From G963663735 sp963663735 (GTDB lineage Bacteria; Acidobacteriota; UBA6911; RPQK01; JAPXNP01), in the NCBI GenBank assembly GCA_963663735.2, contig CAXXHN010000001.1, positions 1,054,001-1,118,000 on the forward strand: a DNA stretch of 64,000 bases, in the 5' to 3' direction. Numbering within the stretch: the first letter of the stretch is position 1; every line of letters begins with the position of its first letter. This document shows, piece by piece, positions 1 to 8,786 of the stretch. A program made the translations under genes and the position numbers. The notes under the pieces are model-generated. The model was given only the letters and a program-made list of their open reading frames with translations, did no database searches and was not told the DNA's origin.

Positions 1-882
1 TGAGGAGAGGCTGGCAATCACAACACAGGTATCATCAACAAATACCTGGGGGCCATGGCGCAGACCCAGAAAAGATTCAAATTTAGCAGTAACCTGGCCA
101 TCGGTCATTTCCTGCATTTTAAGCTGGCATTCCTCCATGGTCCCGAAAAGCGTATTGGAGCCAAGATAACAGGCCCGTTTAAAAGGTTTGGTTCCAAACT
201 CAGCAAGCATGTCCCCATACTCGCCGAAGACACGCCGGGCACCCTCTCCCAGTTTCCGGCAGGTATCCTTCAGGTAACTCTCGTTATCCAGCCAGGGAAG
301 GCTGGCGGCCACCATGGCCATGGTTGAAAATGAACTGGTCATAACCAGGGAGCGGTCATCAGTCTCCTCCGGGAGGAGAATACAGTAGGCGGCGAGGTCA
401 TCCCGCGACCTTTTTGCCAAAGCGCCTTCGTGATTGCAGGTAATTACCAGCTGTTTAATCCCAGGGTAATATTTATTTATTACATCATAGGTTGCTACTG
501 ATTCCGGAGAATTGCCGGACCTGGCAAAGGAAAGCACCGTATACTCATTTCCGTCAACAAGAAATTCCCGGCCATGCGTAACCATGTGGGCTGTCGGGAC
601 CGAAATGACTTCCCTACGGAATCCTTTTCGCAGGAGATTACAGATCGAACTGCCTATATATTCTGAGCTGCCCGCCCCACACAGTAAAAGGGTTGATTTC
701 CGTTCTCCGACCAGTCCAGCTTCCCCCAGGAAAGAAAGGATATTCCCTTTCTGTTCCAGGATAAGCTCTAATGCCTTCATCCAGGTGTCAGGCTGTTGTT
801 TTATTTCACGGGGGGTATCAACAACTCCAAGGCGGTTTTTTTCTTCATCACTTAAATCCAGCAGTTTTAAAAAAGCACTCAT
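1..882 (-). CDS. SIS-domain sugar (amine) isomerase, AgaS-like, 3' end cut by window
   Basis: The reading frame is open from an ATG at 882 to the first base of the window, so 294 codons are visible and the C-terminus is missing. The protein begins MSAFLKLLDLSDEE and has a TPREIKQQP segment near residue 23, a LLCGAGSSEY phosphosugar-binding turn near 67, an SFARSGNSPES loop near 118 and an FLGLRHGPQVF motif near 275. This pattern is typical of AgaS/GlmS-type SIS proteins that isomerise or deaminate phosphorylated ketoses or amino sugars. It lies about 100 bases downstream of a PfkB sugar kinase on the same strand, so the two probably act in one sugar or amino-sugar pathway (inference). The exact substrate cannot be read from the sequence. 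Confidence 0.85.
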   Translation of the reverse strand, partial: MSAFLKLLDLSDEEKNRLGVVDTPREIKQQPDTWMKALELILEQKGNILSFLGEAGLVGERKSTLLLCGAGSSEYIGSSICNLLRKGFRREVISVPTAHMVTHGREFLVDGNEYTVLSFARSGNSPESVATYDVINKYYPGIKQLVITCNHEGALAKRSRDDLAAYCILLPEETDDRSLVMTSSFSTMAMVAASLPWLDNESYLKDTCRKLGEGARRVFGEYGDMLAEFGTKPFKRACYLGSNTLFGTMEECQLKMQEMTDGQVTAKFESFLGLRHGPQVFVDDTCVVIASLSS

Positions 883-980
883 GTCTAATCCTCTTTATTT
901 CAGTATCATTGTAATTAATATTCCGTCAATCCACAGGCCTTCACCTGTCAGAGGCCTTTCCTCTCAACATTCCGGCACAT

Positions 981-1925
981 TCATGATTTGTTCTTAATCT
1001 CCAGTCCCTGGGATTCAAGAAAACCCATGACCTGCCTGCAACTGGACCGGGCATTTACCCCGCCTACAAACTCGCAGCTGCGCGCGCCTGACGCATTGGC
1101 AAAAAGAGCCGCGTCCTCCCGGCTCAATCCATTTTCCAGGGTCGCGTAGATGAATCCCGCATCAAATGAATCGCCCGCACCGGTGGTGTCTACAACATCA
1201 GCTTTCAGTCCCGGAACCTTAAGAACCCTGTTTCCGGACCAAAGTAACGCACCTGCAGCGCCGATTTTCACTACCGGACAGGCTGTGACTGCAACCAGCT
1301 CTTCACAGGCCTGGGACGGATTACCCGCCCCCGTTATTGACAGGGCTTCATCCTCATTAACAAAAAGATAGTCAAGCCGGGGCATCCATTTGTCCATAAA
1401 CTTCCATCCTTCAGATTCATCCCACTGGGGATCAAGGGATGTCCCAATCCCATGGTTTTTTGCATATTTCAGTACATCTTCGACTCCAGGGAGAAAATTA
1501 TCCTGGAGATACAGCCCGGCCAGATGGATATGATCAAATCCCTCAATCATTGATAAGTCTATGTAGGCAGTTCCAAACTCCGCGATTGTACCGGGATAGG
1601 TCACCTGGGTTCTTGTCCCTTCATAAATCAGGTTAACCGTAACTCCGGTTTTAACTTTGTCGGTCCTCCTAATAAGACTGGTATTGATTCCGAATTTCTT
1701 CATGCCAGAGACCATGAAATCTCCATATTCATCAGAACCTGCCAGCCCCAGGAAAGAAGCGTCGCCCCCCAGGGAAGCATAAGCGCAGGAACATATTGCC
1801 GTAGAACTGCCAATGGTCAGTTCAAAGGAAGAACAGCTTATTTCGCGATCCAGCACTGGAAAGGATTCCAGGCCACCCATCATGATATCCACGTTTATTT
1901 CACCAATAAACAAAACCTTTTTCAT
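981..1925 (-). CDS. PfkB-family carbohydrate kinase
   Basis: Cytoplasmic ribokinase/PfkB-type sugar kinase of about 314 residues. It starts MKKVLFIGEINVDIM, the usual N-terminal strand of the family, and carries the ATP/anion-hole signature DTTGAGDSFDAGF near residues 246-258, with the catalytic base Asp near 252. An in-frame ATG lies 39 bases further upstream (1964), but the ATG at 1925 is preferred because GGAGC sits a few bases before it and because the Rossmann-like start then falls at residue 1. The gene is upstream of the SIS-domain isomerase on the same strand, and together they suggest phosphorylation and isomerisation of a sugar or amino sugar. Substrate identity is not determined. 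Confidence 0.88.
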   Translation of the reverse strand: MKKVLFIGEINVDIMMGGLESFPVLDREISCSSFELTIGSSTAICSCAYASLGGDASFLGLAGSDEYGDFMVSGMKKFGINTSLIRRTDKVKTGVTVNLIYEGTRTQVTYPGTIAEFGTAYIDLSMIEGFDHIHLAGLYLQDNFLPGVEDVLKYAKNHGIGTSLDPQWDESEGWKFMDKWMPRLDYLFVNEDEALSITGAGNPSQACEELVAVTACPVVKIGAAGALLWSGNRVLKVPGLKADVVDTTGAGDSFDAGFIYATLENGLSREDAALFANASGARSCEFVGGVNARSSCRQVMGFLESQGLEIKNKS

Positions 1926-2000
1926 ATCAGCTCCAAAAAATTTGTGTTCTTCAACCAGGGCCATCTCATAGCGTACAGGCTTGCCGGACGGACCCCGTCA

Positions 2001-4607
2001 CTAGAATGAATTTCCGAGAAAAATCGAATTGAGAAATATTCTCGCGGTCCCCCACCAGTGTCCCCTGAAATTTGGGTCATCCAGAAAAAGAATTATCGAC
2101 CCTTTCCCGGATTTTCTGGCAATGATTGATGCGGTCCCATCAATCTTCCCCTCCTGCTCTTTGGGGAGATATCCGCTCATAAGGGGAGATTTGCCGTAAA
2201 CTGCCACATTGGCGCCAGGTACCTTTGACGGCTTCATCTTTGTCACGTGATCACGCATTACCGGAAGAGTCTCCCTGAATCCAAACACCAGCGGATGGGT
2301 ATTATCAAGGCGGGTTTCAAATATTGCCCCGCTCAGACTTCTTCCCCTGTTGGCTTTACTCAGTTCCGCATAGGGCACATTCAGGGGAATTTCCTCTTCT
2401 TTTACCAGTTCCTCATCGACCAGTTCAGAGGTTATCGCCCAGTTTACAGCCTCCCGAATAGTAATAAGAACGCCCCCATTTTTGACCCAGCCTTTTATTT
2501 TTTCAATCTCCGGCTCCTTCCAGGATTCATATGATCCACCCGGCAGAATCAGGCAATTATATTCTGACAGGCCAGAACCGGCTATCATTTTTCGATCCAG
2601 CAGGGATACCGGGATTCCCATTTTTTCATCCAGAACATACCAGGCTTCCCCTGCTTCCCGGCTGTTTGTGCCTTCTCCGGTTATAAGCGCTATAACCGGC
2701 TTCCTCAACGGTTGGGCACTGTTGCTTCCGAGATATGGCCCTCTAATGCTTGCACCGGAATCCACCGCAAAGATTTCCACCGGATGATCATCGGCAATCC
2801 GTTGCATTACTGCATGCACCTCTTCCGTCGAAACCTCTTTCTGGACAACTGGAATGATTACCGAGGTTCCATCAATCGTCACTTTTTCAGCAGTTGTCCC
2901 TACTTCAATTTCCGTGCTGAAAGCCCGGACGGCTATCCCTTTATCCTGGAGGCCGTACAGAATTCGAGGTGTCCAGAAATTCCATTTTAGGATATAGGCG
3001 TAGGACGCTTTGCCTCCTTTTATTTCACCCTTTCCGTGAAGATCTCCAGGCAGGACCTCTGAACCCATCAATTTGTCCGGAGAATCATTGATCTCATTGA
3101 ACAGGAGCCCATAAGCATGAGGAAGGGTCCAGGTGGAAACATCATAAAAAACTACGTCATTAAACTCAGTAACTTCTTCAAAAAGCGCTTTGACCAATCG
3201 TCCCTGGGTTTGATTCAGAGGCACCAGCCATGAATTCTCCGGTCCATAAATTGTGTCTGCGACTTTAAATTGCCTGCCCAACCTGAAAACCTGGATTTTA
3301 TGCTGGTGGAGAAGGGCAATAAATTCCTCTGCGATCAAGGGATCCTCCGGCATTGAAAAAACATATCCCTTGATCGGGGATTCCCGATAGAAGTTGTCAA
3401 CAGATGAATAGAAATCTTTTTGGTTCATCAACAGTTCCAGCCTGAGATCATGTCCGGCAGTAAGCGTGGACATCATGGTCGCCAACTGGTTCCTGACAGT
3501 GAAGGCATAACTCATTACTCCATCAGCGCCCTGTGTTTTCAGCGCCCTGGATGATGCCTGCTCAAAAAGAATTCCTACCGCACCGTTGATGTCTGGGTAG
3601 GTAGATCCTTTGCCATAGTAAAAATCATCGTAGACTTCCTCGCTGAAATAGAGGGATCCAATCCGGTCCAGCTCTCTGGCGTGATAACCGGCAATTTTTC
3701 CGGTCAAACTGATCGTAGCTTTAGGAGTATTGGGATTATTCCCGGAAGGTATCCCGGGCTGGAAAAAAAAGGTTGCTTTGCTTCCCTGCTCATGATGATC
3801 GCTCACCAGCTGAGGCCTCCAGGAATGGTAGAGCTTTAACCGGTGCCCGGTTTCTTTCAGGGCGGCCGGTACCAGGTCGCGATTCATATCAAACCAGTAA
3901 TGATTGGCCCTTCCGCTGGGCCAGGGTTCATTATGCTCCCTGTCCAGAAGATCAGCTGTAGCTATTCTGCCCCGGTTACCGTTGACCCATCCAGTAAAAC
4001 GAGCCCTTCCATCCGGATTTATCATGGGATCAATCAGGATCACCATCTCAGACAGGAGTTTTTCAACACCTTCCCCCCTGCCTGCAGCCAGGTGATAAAG
4101 CAGCAGCATTGAGGCTTCTCCGCCACTGGTCTCGTTGCCATGAATACCACTTCCAATGTACACAATCAACGGCATATCCTTCAGGGAATCAGGACTGAAC
4201 GATCCAGGCTGCTCAGAAAGCCTGAGGTTGTTCAACCTGATTGTCTCCAATCTGGCCTGGTTATCGGGAGAGGTTACAATCGCGCAGATAAGAGGAACTC
4301 CTTCATAGGTACTTCCATATTCCAGGAAAGAGACACGGTCACTGGCCGTGGCAACAGTTCTAAAATACTCGATGATCTGATATGGCGGGGTATGCCTCAA
4401 TCCCGTTTCAAAACCGGTAACATCTTCAATTTTCGGCACTTGTTCACTGTACTCCACCCCTTCAACTTCATAGAGGGAGGTTAGGGGCAGCACTGCCGCA
4501 AAAGTAGCCGAAGACAGGCTGTGAAACAACAGCAGAATCAACAGGAATAAAAGGCAGATTTCACTTGAAAAATTCCTTTTCCGGCATGATTGTATATTCC
4601 AGTTCAT
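2001..4607 (-). CDS. Secreted M14-family zinc carboxypeptidase-like protein with C-terminal amidotransferase-like domain
   Basis: Large exported protein of 868 residues with an N-terminal hydrophobic signal segment (about 16-38). The M14 domain (about 70-400) has the zinc ligands in GIHGNET (His156, Glu159), an NPDGR motif near 197, DMNRD near 240, a likely third ligand in SDHHEQG (His271/272) and a candidate catalytic Glu in LFEQASS (about 349). The C-terminal half has no peptidase motif; residues from about 640 onward (VIALITGEGTN, LILPGGSY) resemble a class I glutamine-amidotransferase-like fold. Proteins of this architecture occur in Bacteroidota, Acidobacteriota and similar lineages. The likely role is periplasmic or extracellular peptide trimming. 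It is transcribed away from the HEAT-repeat gene across a 367-base divergent gap. Confidence 0.85.
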   Translation of the reverse strand: MNWNIQSCRKRNFSSEICLLFLLILLLFHSLSSATFAAVLPLTSLYEVEGVEYSEQVPKIEDVTGFETGLRHTPPYQIIEYFRTVATASDRVSFLEYGSTYEGVPLICAIVTSPDNQARLETIRLNNLRLSEQPGSFSPDSLKDMPLIVYIGSGIHGNETSGGEASMLLLYHLAAGRGEGVEKLLSEMVILIDPMINPDGRARFTGWVNGNRGRIATADLLDREHNEPWPSGRANHYWFDMNRDLVPAALKETGHRLKLYHSWRPQLVSDHHEQGSKATFFFQPGIPSGNNPNTPKATISLTGKIAGYHARELDRIGSLYFSEEVYDDFYYGKGSTYPDINGAVGILFEQASSRALKTQGADGVMSYAFTVRNQLATMMSTLTAGHDLRLELLMNQKDFYSSVDNFYRESPIKGYVFSMPEDPLIAEEFIALLHQHKIQVFRLGRQFKVADTIYGPENSWLVPLNQTQGRLVKALFEEVTEFNDVVFYDVSTWTLPHAYGLLFNEINDSPDKLMGSEVLPGDLHGKGEIKGGKASYAYILKWNFWTPRILYGLQDKGIAVRAFSTEIEVGTTAEKVTIDGTSVIIPVVQKEVSTEEVHAVMQRIADDHPVEIFAVDSGASIRGPYLGSNSAQPLRKPVIALITGEGTNSREAGEAWYVLDEKMGIPVSLLDRKMIAGSGLSEYNCLILPGGSYESWKEPEIEKIKGWVKNGGVLITIREAVNWAITSELVDEELVKEEEIPLNVPYAELSKANRGRSLSGAIFETRLDNTHPLVFGFRETLPVMRDHVTKMKPSKVPGANVAVYGKSPLMSGYLPKEQEGKIDGTASIIARKSGKGSIILFLDDPNFRGHWWGTARIFLNSIFLGNSF

Positions 4608-4974
4608 CTAATTAGGAAACCTTTCTACTGTATTGAGCGTTAAATCTATTGTTACGAAAAGAATGACAACGGATCAATATTTCCCTGAAAAAACCAGGTT
4701 TCCGGACCTGACTAATGAAAAATATTAATTCATAATTAATCGAATAATTAGAATACCACGTCAAATCAGGTATGAAAACTTATCGTCATTGACTGAACTG
4801 GAATCCCAGCCTCAGCAGGGATCTGGAGAAAGACTTCCGTCGTTTCCAGGGGGAGAGAAAAGCTATGCTTTTTTCACATCAAACAACAGAAATTGTATAA
4901 AAATTAGGTCAGTTAATTCTGATATTTTGATGAATTAAACTAAAACAAAAGCCGTTAGGGTGAAGGGCAAAATC
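4608..4974. other. Divergent intergenic region between M14 peptidase and HEAT-repeat gene
   Basis: AT-rich, non-coding in both strands as far as can be seen. It must hold the promoters of the two divergent genes; a good sigma70-like promoter for the rightward gene is annotated separately. No repeat or RNA gene was recognised. Confidence 0.6.
4873..4901 (+). promoter_or_regulatory. Sigma70-like promoter for the HEAT-repeat gene
   Basis: TTCACA, a 17-base spacer and TATAAA, about 75 bases before the ATG at 4975. Match to TTGACA/TATAAT is five of six in each box. Seen directly; activity is inferred. Confidence 0.5.
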
Positions 4975-6324
4975 ATGAAACAGACAAAAACAGTTATTTT
5001 TATTAGTCTATTGGTCTTTTGCATTGGTGGGACTGCAGCCTTGGGCAGTCAGGAAAAGCGCTCAGTTGAAGGGCTTATCTATGACTTAAGCAGTCCTGAA
5101 GCGAAAGTCAGGATGGTAGCGGCTACAACCCTGGGGGAGAATAAAATCAGGGAGGCGGTTCCCAGATTGATAAAGATGACCTCAGATCCCGACAAAGATG
5201 TGCGTTATGAAGTGGCAAAGGCACTTGTATATATTAATGATTCCCGTGCTCTTCCCGCCTTCATCGACTTCACCAGGGATGACCAGGTCAGGGTTCAGAA
5301 ACGGGCTGTCGCCGGACTGGTCAATGTTTATGCCGGTCAGGAAGGGGGATTCGCCCAGGGAATGAAAGATGCCTTTAACTTTCTTAATCCCCTCGATGAT
5401 GGATTTAATCCCGTAGTAATTGAACCCTATATCAAGGTCAGCTCCGACACCGTATCCTCAATTGAAAACCTTCTGTTTTCCAATGATAAAGGCCTGAGAA
5501 AGGATTCCGCCGTTGCTCTTGGGATCCTGAAGGCCAGGGACGCTACTCCCACCATCAAACAAGCGCTTCAGGGAGAAAGTGATAACGGAGTTAAGGTCGA
5601 ACTGATAAGGGCTCTCTACAAAATAGGAGATCCCTCCGCTGGCTCCGTGGTTATACCTTTCATCAAGGATCCGGATAAGGAGATCCATGACACCGCCATC
5701 ATGACAGCCGGGCAGTTACGACTTAATGACGCGGTTCCGAGCCTGAATGAAATATACAGGCTTGGAACAGAGGAGAGAAGAACCGCCCTGGGCTTTATAC
5801 CGGTATCAGGAACTGATGATCTCCAGAAAAAGGTTTTCAGCTCCCTGGCTTTAATAGCCGACAGGAGAAGCCAGGACATTTTCGAGGATGCCCTGAAAGA
5901 TGAAAGAGCAGAATACCGGATGTATGGGGCCGAAGGACTGGGAAGGATAGGCGATACCTCCTTCACAACAATGCTGGCAAAAAAATTCCTCCAGGAAAAA
6001 GAGTCATCCGTTCGCCTGGCGATCAGTCTTGCCCTGTTTAATATGGGCAGGGAAGAACATATGGAGGAACTTGTGAAAGCGGTAAAGGAGGCCCAGGGAT
6101 TTTCCTATCTGCTCGAGCTGCCGACAGAAAAAATCGAACTCCTCTACCCCTATGCCCTTTCCCAGGATAATGGCAGGAAAGCGGAATTGTTAAAAATTAT
6201 CGGGCTCAGAGGAAACAAGGACGCGCTCAGTTTTGTCAGGAATTTTACTAATGACGAAAATGCCGGAGTCGCGTCCGCGGCCAACCTTGCCATCAGGTAC
6301 TTAAACAGCCGCTTTAACAACTAA
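4975..6324 (+). CDS. Exported HEAT-repeat protein
   Basis: Protein of about 449 residues with a signal peptide (MKQTKTVIFISLLVFCIGG, cleavage after about residue 24). The rest is built of HEAT/PBS-lyase-type repeats such as SSPEAKVRMVAATTLG, DKDVRYEVAKALVYI, DKGLRKDSAVALGIL and DERAEYRMYGAEGLG, spaced by about 30-40 residues. Such solenoids act as protein-binding scaffolds; no catalytic motif is present. A GTG 15 bases upstream is in frame, but the ATG at 4975 is preferred because GAAGGG precedes it at normal distance. No partner can be named; its neighbours are the secreted M14 peptidase and endonuclease IV. Confidence 0.8.
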   Translation: MKQTKTVIFISLLVFCIGGTAALGSQEKRSVEGLIYDLSSPEAKVRMVAATTLGENKIREAVPRLIKMTSDPDKDVRYEVAKALVYINDSRALPAFIDFTRDDQVRVQKRAVAGLVNVYAGQEGGFAQGMKDAFNFLNPLDDGFNPVVIEPYIKVSSDTVSSIENLLFSNDKGLRKDSAVALGILKARDATPTIKQALQGESDNGVKVELIRALYKIGDPSAGSVVIPFIKDPDKEIHDTAIMTAGQLRLNDAVPSLNEIYRLGTEERRTALGFIPVSGTDDLQKKVFSSLALIADRRSQDIFEDALKDERAEYRMYGAEGLGRIGDTSFTTMLAKKFLQEKESSVRLAISLALFNMGREEHMEELVKAVKEAQGFSYLLELPTEKIELLYPYALSQDNGRKAELLKIIGLRGNKDALSFVRNFTNDENAGVASAANLAIRYLNSRFNN

Positions 6325-6326
6325 AA

Positions 6327-6379
6327 CCAGAGGGACAGAAACGGCAGGGCAACAGGTCTTTCTCTGACCTGCCCTCTGG
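6327..6379. repeat. Nested inverted repeat after the HEAT-repeat gene
   Basis: CCAGAGGG (6327-6334) pairs with CCCTCTGG (6372-6379), and CAGGTC with GACCTG (6366-6371) nests inside with a 7-base loop and a one-sided bulge of about 18 bases. It starts three bases after the stop codon. There is no U-run, so it is not a classic intrinsic terminator; it may be an mRNA 3'-end structure or a Rho-related element. Confidence 0.5.
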
Positions 6380-6463
6380 ATCCTCAAGTCTCCCTGTAAC
6401 CTATCCGGCGCGCAGGCCGGCTCTTTCGGCTGACACCCGGATACTGGCTGAAAGAATCTGTTT

Positions 6464-7315
6464 ATGAAAAAACTTCTGCTCGGAGCCCACATGTCAATAG
6501 CCGGAGGCATTCCCAGGGCTGCGGAAAGTGCCGCCCGCCTGGGCTGTAACGCCCTGCAGATATTTGTTAAAAATTCCAATCGATGGGAAGGAAAAAAGAT
6601 CAGTGATGAGGAAGCCCAGGAATTTAAGACCCTGATCCTGCAGCATGGAATCAAAAACGTAGCCGCGCATTCCTCCTATCTGATCAACCTGGCCTCTCCG
6701 GATGAAGATCTCCGGCAGAGAAGCATAGCCGCTTTTATTGATGAGTTGAATCGATGCGCCCAGCTGAATGTCCAGTCCCTGGTGTTACATCCGGGATCCC
6801 ATCGCAACGAAGGGGAGGCCAGTGGCCTGAAAAGGATCGTTGATTCCCTCCTCCAGGTGATAGCTTCATCTGATACCGGAGTCCGGATCACGCTGGAGAC
6901 AACTGCCGGACAGGGGAGTTCGCTGGGGAACAGGTTTGAACACCTAAGGGATATAATTTCGGGCCTTTCAGGCCACCCATCGATCAGTATCTGCATGGAT
7001 ACCTGCCATATATTCGCCAGCGGATATGATATCAGGACCAATACTGCCTACGAAGAAACCATGGACAGATTTGACTCTGTCATAGGTTTCAGCAGGCTTT
7101 CCCTGGTACACCTTAATGACAGCCTGAAACCGCTGGGAAGCCGGGTTGATCGTCACGAGCACATCGGCCTCGGATATATCGGCGATGAGGCGTTTAAAAA
7201 TTTGATTACAGATCCCCGATTTGAGAAAATTTCTAAGATCCTCGAAACTCCAAAGGACAGAGATGAAATGGGCGACAAAGAAAACCTGGCCAGGCTAAAA
7301 AGCTTCCAGATCTGA
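6464..7315 (+). CDS. nfo: Deoxyribonuclease IV (endonuclease IV, AP endonuclease)
   Basis: 283-residue TIM-barrel AP endonuclease that cuts DNA 5' to abasic sites in base-excision repair using a trinuclear zinc centre. The start MKKLLLGAHMSIAGG and the metal-ligand segments are all present: AHSSYLIN (near 67), LVLHPGSH (near 106), TLETTAGQG (near 145), CMDTCHIFASGYD (near 178), HLNDS (near 217), DRHEHIGLG (near 230) and ILETPK (near 261). Length matches the family. It follows the HEAT-repeat gene by about 140 bases and precedes the HU gene by about 110 bases. Confidence 0.95.
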   Translation: MKKLLLGAHMSIAGGIPRAAESAARLGCNALQIFVKNSNRWEGKKISDEEAQEFKTLILQHGIKNVAAHSSYLINLASPDEDLRQRSIAAFIDELNRCAQLNVQSLVLHPGSHRNEGEASGLKRIVDSLLQVIASSDTGVRITLETTAGQGSSLGNRFEHLRDIISGLSGHPSISICMDTCHIFASGYDIRTNTAYEETMDRFDSVIGFSRLSLVHLNDSLKPLGSRVDRHEHIGLGYIGDEAFKNLITDPRFEKISKILETPKDRDEMGDKENLARLKSFQI

Positions 7316-7363
7316 AAAATCAGTCCGGAAATTCATAAAATTTTTATTCAGGCTTTAGTTTAC

Positions 7364-7392
7364 TTGACAGGCTCAAGTCAATAACATTATAT
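7364..7392 (+). promoter_or_regulatory. Sigma70-like promoter for the HU/IHF gene
   Basis: Perfect TTGACA (7364-7369), 17-base spacer and TTATAT (7387-7392), about 34 bases before the GTG start at 7426. The strong -35 and correct spacing make this one of the best promoter matches in the window. Confidence 0.6.
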
Positions 7393-7425
7393 TCGACCGA
7401 ACACGAAATAAGAAGGGAACTGAAG

Positions 7426-7686
7426 GTGGTCAAACAGGAGATAGTGAATGCCGTTGCAGAAAATTTAGATATTACAAAGGTCAAGGCCGAAATGGCAGTT
7501 GACGCTTTTTTTGCTTCCATGAAAGAAGCTCTGCAAGCAGGGGAACGTATTGAATTAAGAGGATTCGGTGTATTTGTAGTAAAACCCAGAAAAAGCGGAA
7601 TTGGCAGAAATCCCCGAACCGGTGCTGAAGTTCCCATTACCCCTGGCAAAACTGTCCGTTTTAAACCAGGAAAAGAAATTCGCTGA
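7426..7686 (+). CDS. HU/IHF-family DNA-binding protein
   Basis: 86-residue histone-like nucleoid protein. It has the HU helix-turn-helix-like N-terminus (KQEIVNAVAENLDITK), the dimerisation region, and the DNA-binding arm and signature GFGVFVVKPRKSG-x-GRNPRTG. Length is typical of bacterial HU (about 90). The start is GTG; AAGGGA lies about 10 bases upstream and no ATG is available, so GTG is accepted. The protein would act as a dimer in nucleoid compaction and in bending DNA at recombination or promoter sites. It has its own promoter (7364-7392). Confidence 0.93.
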   Translation: MVKQEIVNAVAENLDITKVKAEMAVDAFFASMKEALQAGERIELRGFGVFVVKPRKSGIGRNPRTGAEVPITPGKTVRFKPGKEIR

Positions 7687-7703
7687 CCCTCATCAGTGCA
7701 AAA

Positions 7704-8675
7704 TTGAATTATTCTAGAGATATTACTTCGGAAAGTATCGAGATATCAGACAATCCGATTTTAAAGGAAAAGCGCCCTCCTGTAAGGCTGGCGCTTTTCC
7801 TTTTTTTTATAACGGTAATTACTACCATATTAGCTGGATATTCCCTACATACAGCCTATCTATACCAGGCAGGAAATATTGTGGAACAGCCTTTATGGTT
7901 CGACATCCTGCGCAATCCTCTGCTTCTTTTGCGGGGGCTTCCTTTTTCCGCCGCACTTCTTCTGATTCTGGGCTCTCACGAACTGGGCCACTATTTTGCC
8001 TGTCGGCACTACGGAATCAGGTGCAGCCTGCCTTACCTTATCCCGGCACCTCCTTTGGTAAATATGTTCGGAACATTTGGCGCTCTTATCCGAATCAAGT
8101 CTCCCTTTTTCAACCGGAAACAACTTTTTGACGTTGGAATAGCCGGCCCCCTTGCAGGTTTTGTCATGACGGTTCCCGTACTGGCTGCCGGACTTATCCT
8201 CTCCAGCGAAACGGTAATTACCGAGGCCGATTCCGGATACACCCTGCTTTTCGGAGAACCTCTGCTTTTCAAGCTCGCTTCCTGGCTGTTCTTCAGCGGG
8301 GATGGAAGCTCCATAAACCTGCATCCTCTGGGTTGGGCAGCCTGGATAGGAATGCTGGCTACAAGCCTGAATCTTCTTCCTGCCGGGCAGCTGGATGGAG
8401 GGCATATTGTGTATGCGATCAGCGGCCCCAGGATTCACAGGGCACTATCCATGTCAACCGCCATCCTGCTTCTGGGATTGGGCATTTGGTCCTGGCCGGT
8501 TCTGGCCTATCTGCTTTTCGGTATCCTGCTGCTGGTTATGAAACTCCGGCATCCCCCGACTCTCTTTGATAGTTATCCGCTGGACCGTAAAAGGATCTTG
8601 CTGGGATTGGCGGCAAGCCTTATTTTCCTGGTTACCTTCATCCCGATACCGGTACAGATTGCAGGCACATACTAA
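7704..8675 (+). CDS. Site-2 protease-type membrane zinc metalloprotease (M50 family)
   Basis: 323-residue polytopic membrane protein with the zinc motif HELGH at residues 92-96 and the second M50 motif NLLPAGQLDGGH (about 223-234), whose Asp supplies the third ligand. This is the EGY1/SpoIVFB-like type without a PDZ domain; about six or seven hydrophobic segments are visible. Family members cleave membrane-anchored regulators within the bilayer. The only start near the front is TTG at 7704, 18 bases after the HU stop, with no strong ribosome-binding site, so the exact N-terminus is uncertain. The substrate is unknown. Confidence 0.85.
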   Translation: MNYSRDITSESIEISDNPILKEKRPPVRLALFLFFITVITTILAGYSLHTAYLYQAGNIVEQPLWFDILRNPLLLLRGLPFSAALLLILGSHELGHYFACRHYGIRCSLPYLIPAPPLVNMFGTFGALIRIKSPFFNRKQLFDVGIAGPLAGFVMTVPVLAAGLILSSETVITEADSGYTLLFGEPLLFKLASWLFFSGDGSSINLHPLGWAAWIGMLATSLNLLPAGQLDGGHIVYAISGPRIHRALSMSTAILLLGLGIWSWPVLAYLLFGILLLVMKLRHPPTLFDSYPLDRKRILLGLAASLIFLVTFIPIPVQIAGTY

Positions 8676-8786
8676 CCTGTTATGTGATATAAACATATCT
8701 CACGATACCCGGTTGAATGCGGGTCTCTGGGACCTGTGAAGAAACTATCCTATTGAATAAAAACCTGCTGCAATGGAGTGAATGTT

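Noticed and set aside
512..997. 161-codon plus-strand reading frame
   Set aside because: It lies opposite the SIS-domain gene and the kinase end, and its protein has no family features.
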